From NCBI RefSeq assembly GCF_001029505.1, contig NZ_LEKH01000016.1, forward strand, positions 1-55,906: DNA of 55,906 nucleotides. The letters run 5' to 3'. Of this stretch, positions 55,064 through 55,906 are shown in pieces (the stretch's first letter is position 1; the number at the start of each line of letters is the position of its first letter). The notes below the pieces were generated by a model. It worked only from the letters and a program-made list of their open reading frames with translations. It did no database searches and was not told where the DNA came from. The position numbers and the translations under genes are program-made. The DNA is from Rubrobacter aplysinae. Its GTDB lineage: Bacteria; Actinomycetota; Rubrobacteria; Rubrobacterales; Rubrobacteraceae.

Positions 55064-55673
55064 GCTCTCCTACTCTCCAGTGTTTCCCGTGGTTGAACGT
55101 CGCCGGAGCCGGTTCCGGGCGGGAACTGCTTCCGGATACTGTGCCGTATAATTGAGCCTAAATGAATTTAACAGCTTACCGTTTGCCGAAATAGTGCGTC
55201 GTATTACTTTGTGCTGGACTGTGGTCTGCCTCCCCGATGTGAGCGGAAGCTCTTGGGTGGGGCCCTGCGTATAACGCGTCCAGGAGACGCTCGTCTCCTT
55301 CGCGGGTTTCACGAGAACGTCCCCGGCATCCAGACCGTAACGTCCGGCGGCGCGCTTCGCGTGTATTCGCGTGTAGGAGAACCCGGAGCACGCCCCGGCG
55401 TAGAGACCGCTGCGGAAGATGAACCTCTCCTCGATACCGTTTCTATACCGACTTGCCCGGCATCCCTGGCATCTGCAACAATGCCGGGAGCTTCAAGGAG
55501 CCGGGGCTCCAGGAGGAGAGGGTGGGTATGGTCCCCTACGAAAACGTACGAAAAACTCCCGGCGCTTCCCGGGGTTCGCGTGGGAATGGGGAACGCTTGC
55601 AGGCTGGGGTAGAGGATCGCGGGTAAGGTCCACGGACATCACCCGGACGGCGCGAGACGAATAAGGAGGAGAG
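55064..55673. other. Long intergenic region before the semialdehyde dehydrogenase
   Basis: About 610 bases without a supported gene. TATAAT at 55145-55150 is on the plus strand. AGGAGAC (55282-55288) and GTCTCCT (55293-55299) make a 7-bp hairpin with a GCTC loop. The plus frame at 55211-55612 lacks a ribosome site and gene-like composition. A long leader or a small RNA is possible, but nothing decisive is visible. Confidence 0.45.
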
Positions 55674-55906
55674 ATGAGAGAGGTCAGGAATCTCATAGGG
55701 GGAGAGTGGGAGGATGGAAATGGCTCTTCAGCCCAAGACACAGAGTCAACGGAGCCGGTTTACGACCCGGCAACCGGCGAGGTCATAGCAAGTACCCCGC
55801 TCTCTAGCAGGGAAGAGCTAGACCGGGCGGTTAGCGCCGCGGGGGAGGCCTTCAGGGCGTGGTCGGCAACCCCGGTGGTGGATAGGGCCAGGGTACTATT
55901 TCGCTA
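55674..55906 (+). CDS. Aldehyde dehydrogenase, methylmalonate-semialdehyde type (partial)
   Basis: The first 77 residues are in the window. NLIGGEWEDGNGSS, VYDPATGEVIASTPLSSREELDRAVSAAGEAFRAW and ATPVVDRARVLFR match the N-terminus of CoA-acylating methylmalonate-semialdehyde dehydrogenase (MmsA/IolA), which converts malonate or methylmalonate semialdehyde to an acyl-CoA in valine or inositol breakdown. The cysteine and CoA motifs lie beyond the window, so a related dehydrogenase is possible. AAGGAGGAGAG precedes the ATG. Confidence 0.75.
   Translation, partial: MREVRNLIGGEWEDGNGSSAQDTESTEPVYDPATGEVIASTPLSSREELDRAVSAAGEAFRAWSATPVVDRARVLFR

Noticed and set aside
55211-55612. 133-residue plus-strand frame before the semialdehyde dehydrogenase
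   Set aside because: No ribosome site and no domain features; crosses a perfect hairpin at 55282-55299.

Overview
The window is about 56 kb of GC-rich bacterial chromosome, most likely from a Rubrobacter-type deep-branching actinobacterium. This is inferred from several features together: high GC, frequent GTG and TTG starts, a glucosyl-3-phosphoglycerate synthase, actinobacterial-style PyrF and TopIB genes, a DUF3105 lipoprotein, and start codons placed directly behind a -10 hexamer. No rRNA, CRISPR array or replication origin is visible. Three tRNAs are present: Pro-CGG, Arg-CCG and Ala-CGC.

Layout. 0-1.1 kb is an AT-richer foreign patch: the 3' tail of an IS630-type transposase has run into, and apparently cut, a HEPN-like gene. 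1.2-24.3 kb is core chromosome: an EF-G-like GTPase, a zinc-free oxidoreductase, GpgS, SurE with a HAD phosphatase, BioY, a class V aminotransferase, a class A PBP, an inositol-phosphatase-like protein, the primary sigma factor, MurE, a CsoR-fold regulator lacking the metal ligands, PyrE, HU, PyrF, a TlpA-fold protein without the CxxC, a D,D-carboxypeptidase, a PfkB kinase, thioredoxin, GroES without GroEL, and an amidase. 24.3-29.9 kb holds tRNA-Pro, an ABC-F ATPase, a lipoprotein, a methyltransferase, D-Tyr-tRNA deacylase, DUF2203, a phosphoesterase and tRNA-Arg.

29.9-36.7 kb is the clearest metabolic module. A GntR/UTRA regulator diverges from an operon of ethanolamine-type APC permease, glutamine-synthetase-like ligase, gamma-glutamyl hydrolase, aldehyde dehydrogenase and SDR, followed by the broken 5' end of a cysteine-synthase-like gene. 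The enzyme set fits uptake of an amino alcohol, masking of its amine with glutamate, two-step oxidation of the alcohol and release of the amino acid. No amine oxidase and no B12-dependent lyase is present.

36.7-45.1 kb carries an NlpC/P60-fold protein behind a structured leader, MurJ, a NIF3-family protein that shares a palindromic promoter with a PAP2-like membrane protein, a ZIP metal transporter behind a perfect DtxR/MntR-type palindrome, topoisomerase IB, DUF4385 and tRNA-Ala. 45.1-55.9 kb is accessory and stress-related: a tiny secreted zincin, an FNT channel, Hsp20 with a small ferritin-like protein, an AI-2E-type permease, an HTH-plus-sensor regulator, a run of small acidic proteins of unknown function (one is DUF2267), a DUF3105 lipoprotein and the start of a methylmalonate-semialdehyde-type dehydrogenase. 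The hsp20 and AI-2E genes share a sigma-B-like promoter with an identical box in the spacer.

The observations most worth a second look are that shared promoter class, the bidirectional palindromic -10, the recurrent leaderless start architecture, the gamma-glutamylated amino-alcohol operon, the 10-bp phased repeats at gene edges, and three proteins that keep a fold but have lost its catalytic or ligand residues.
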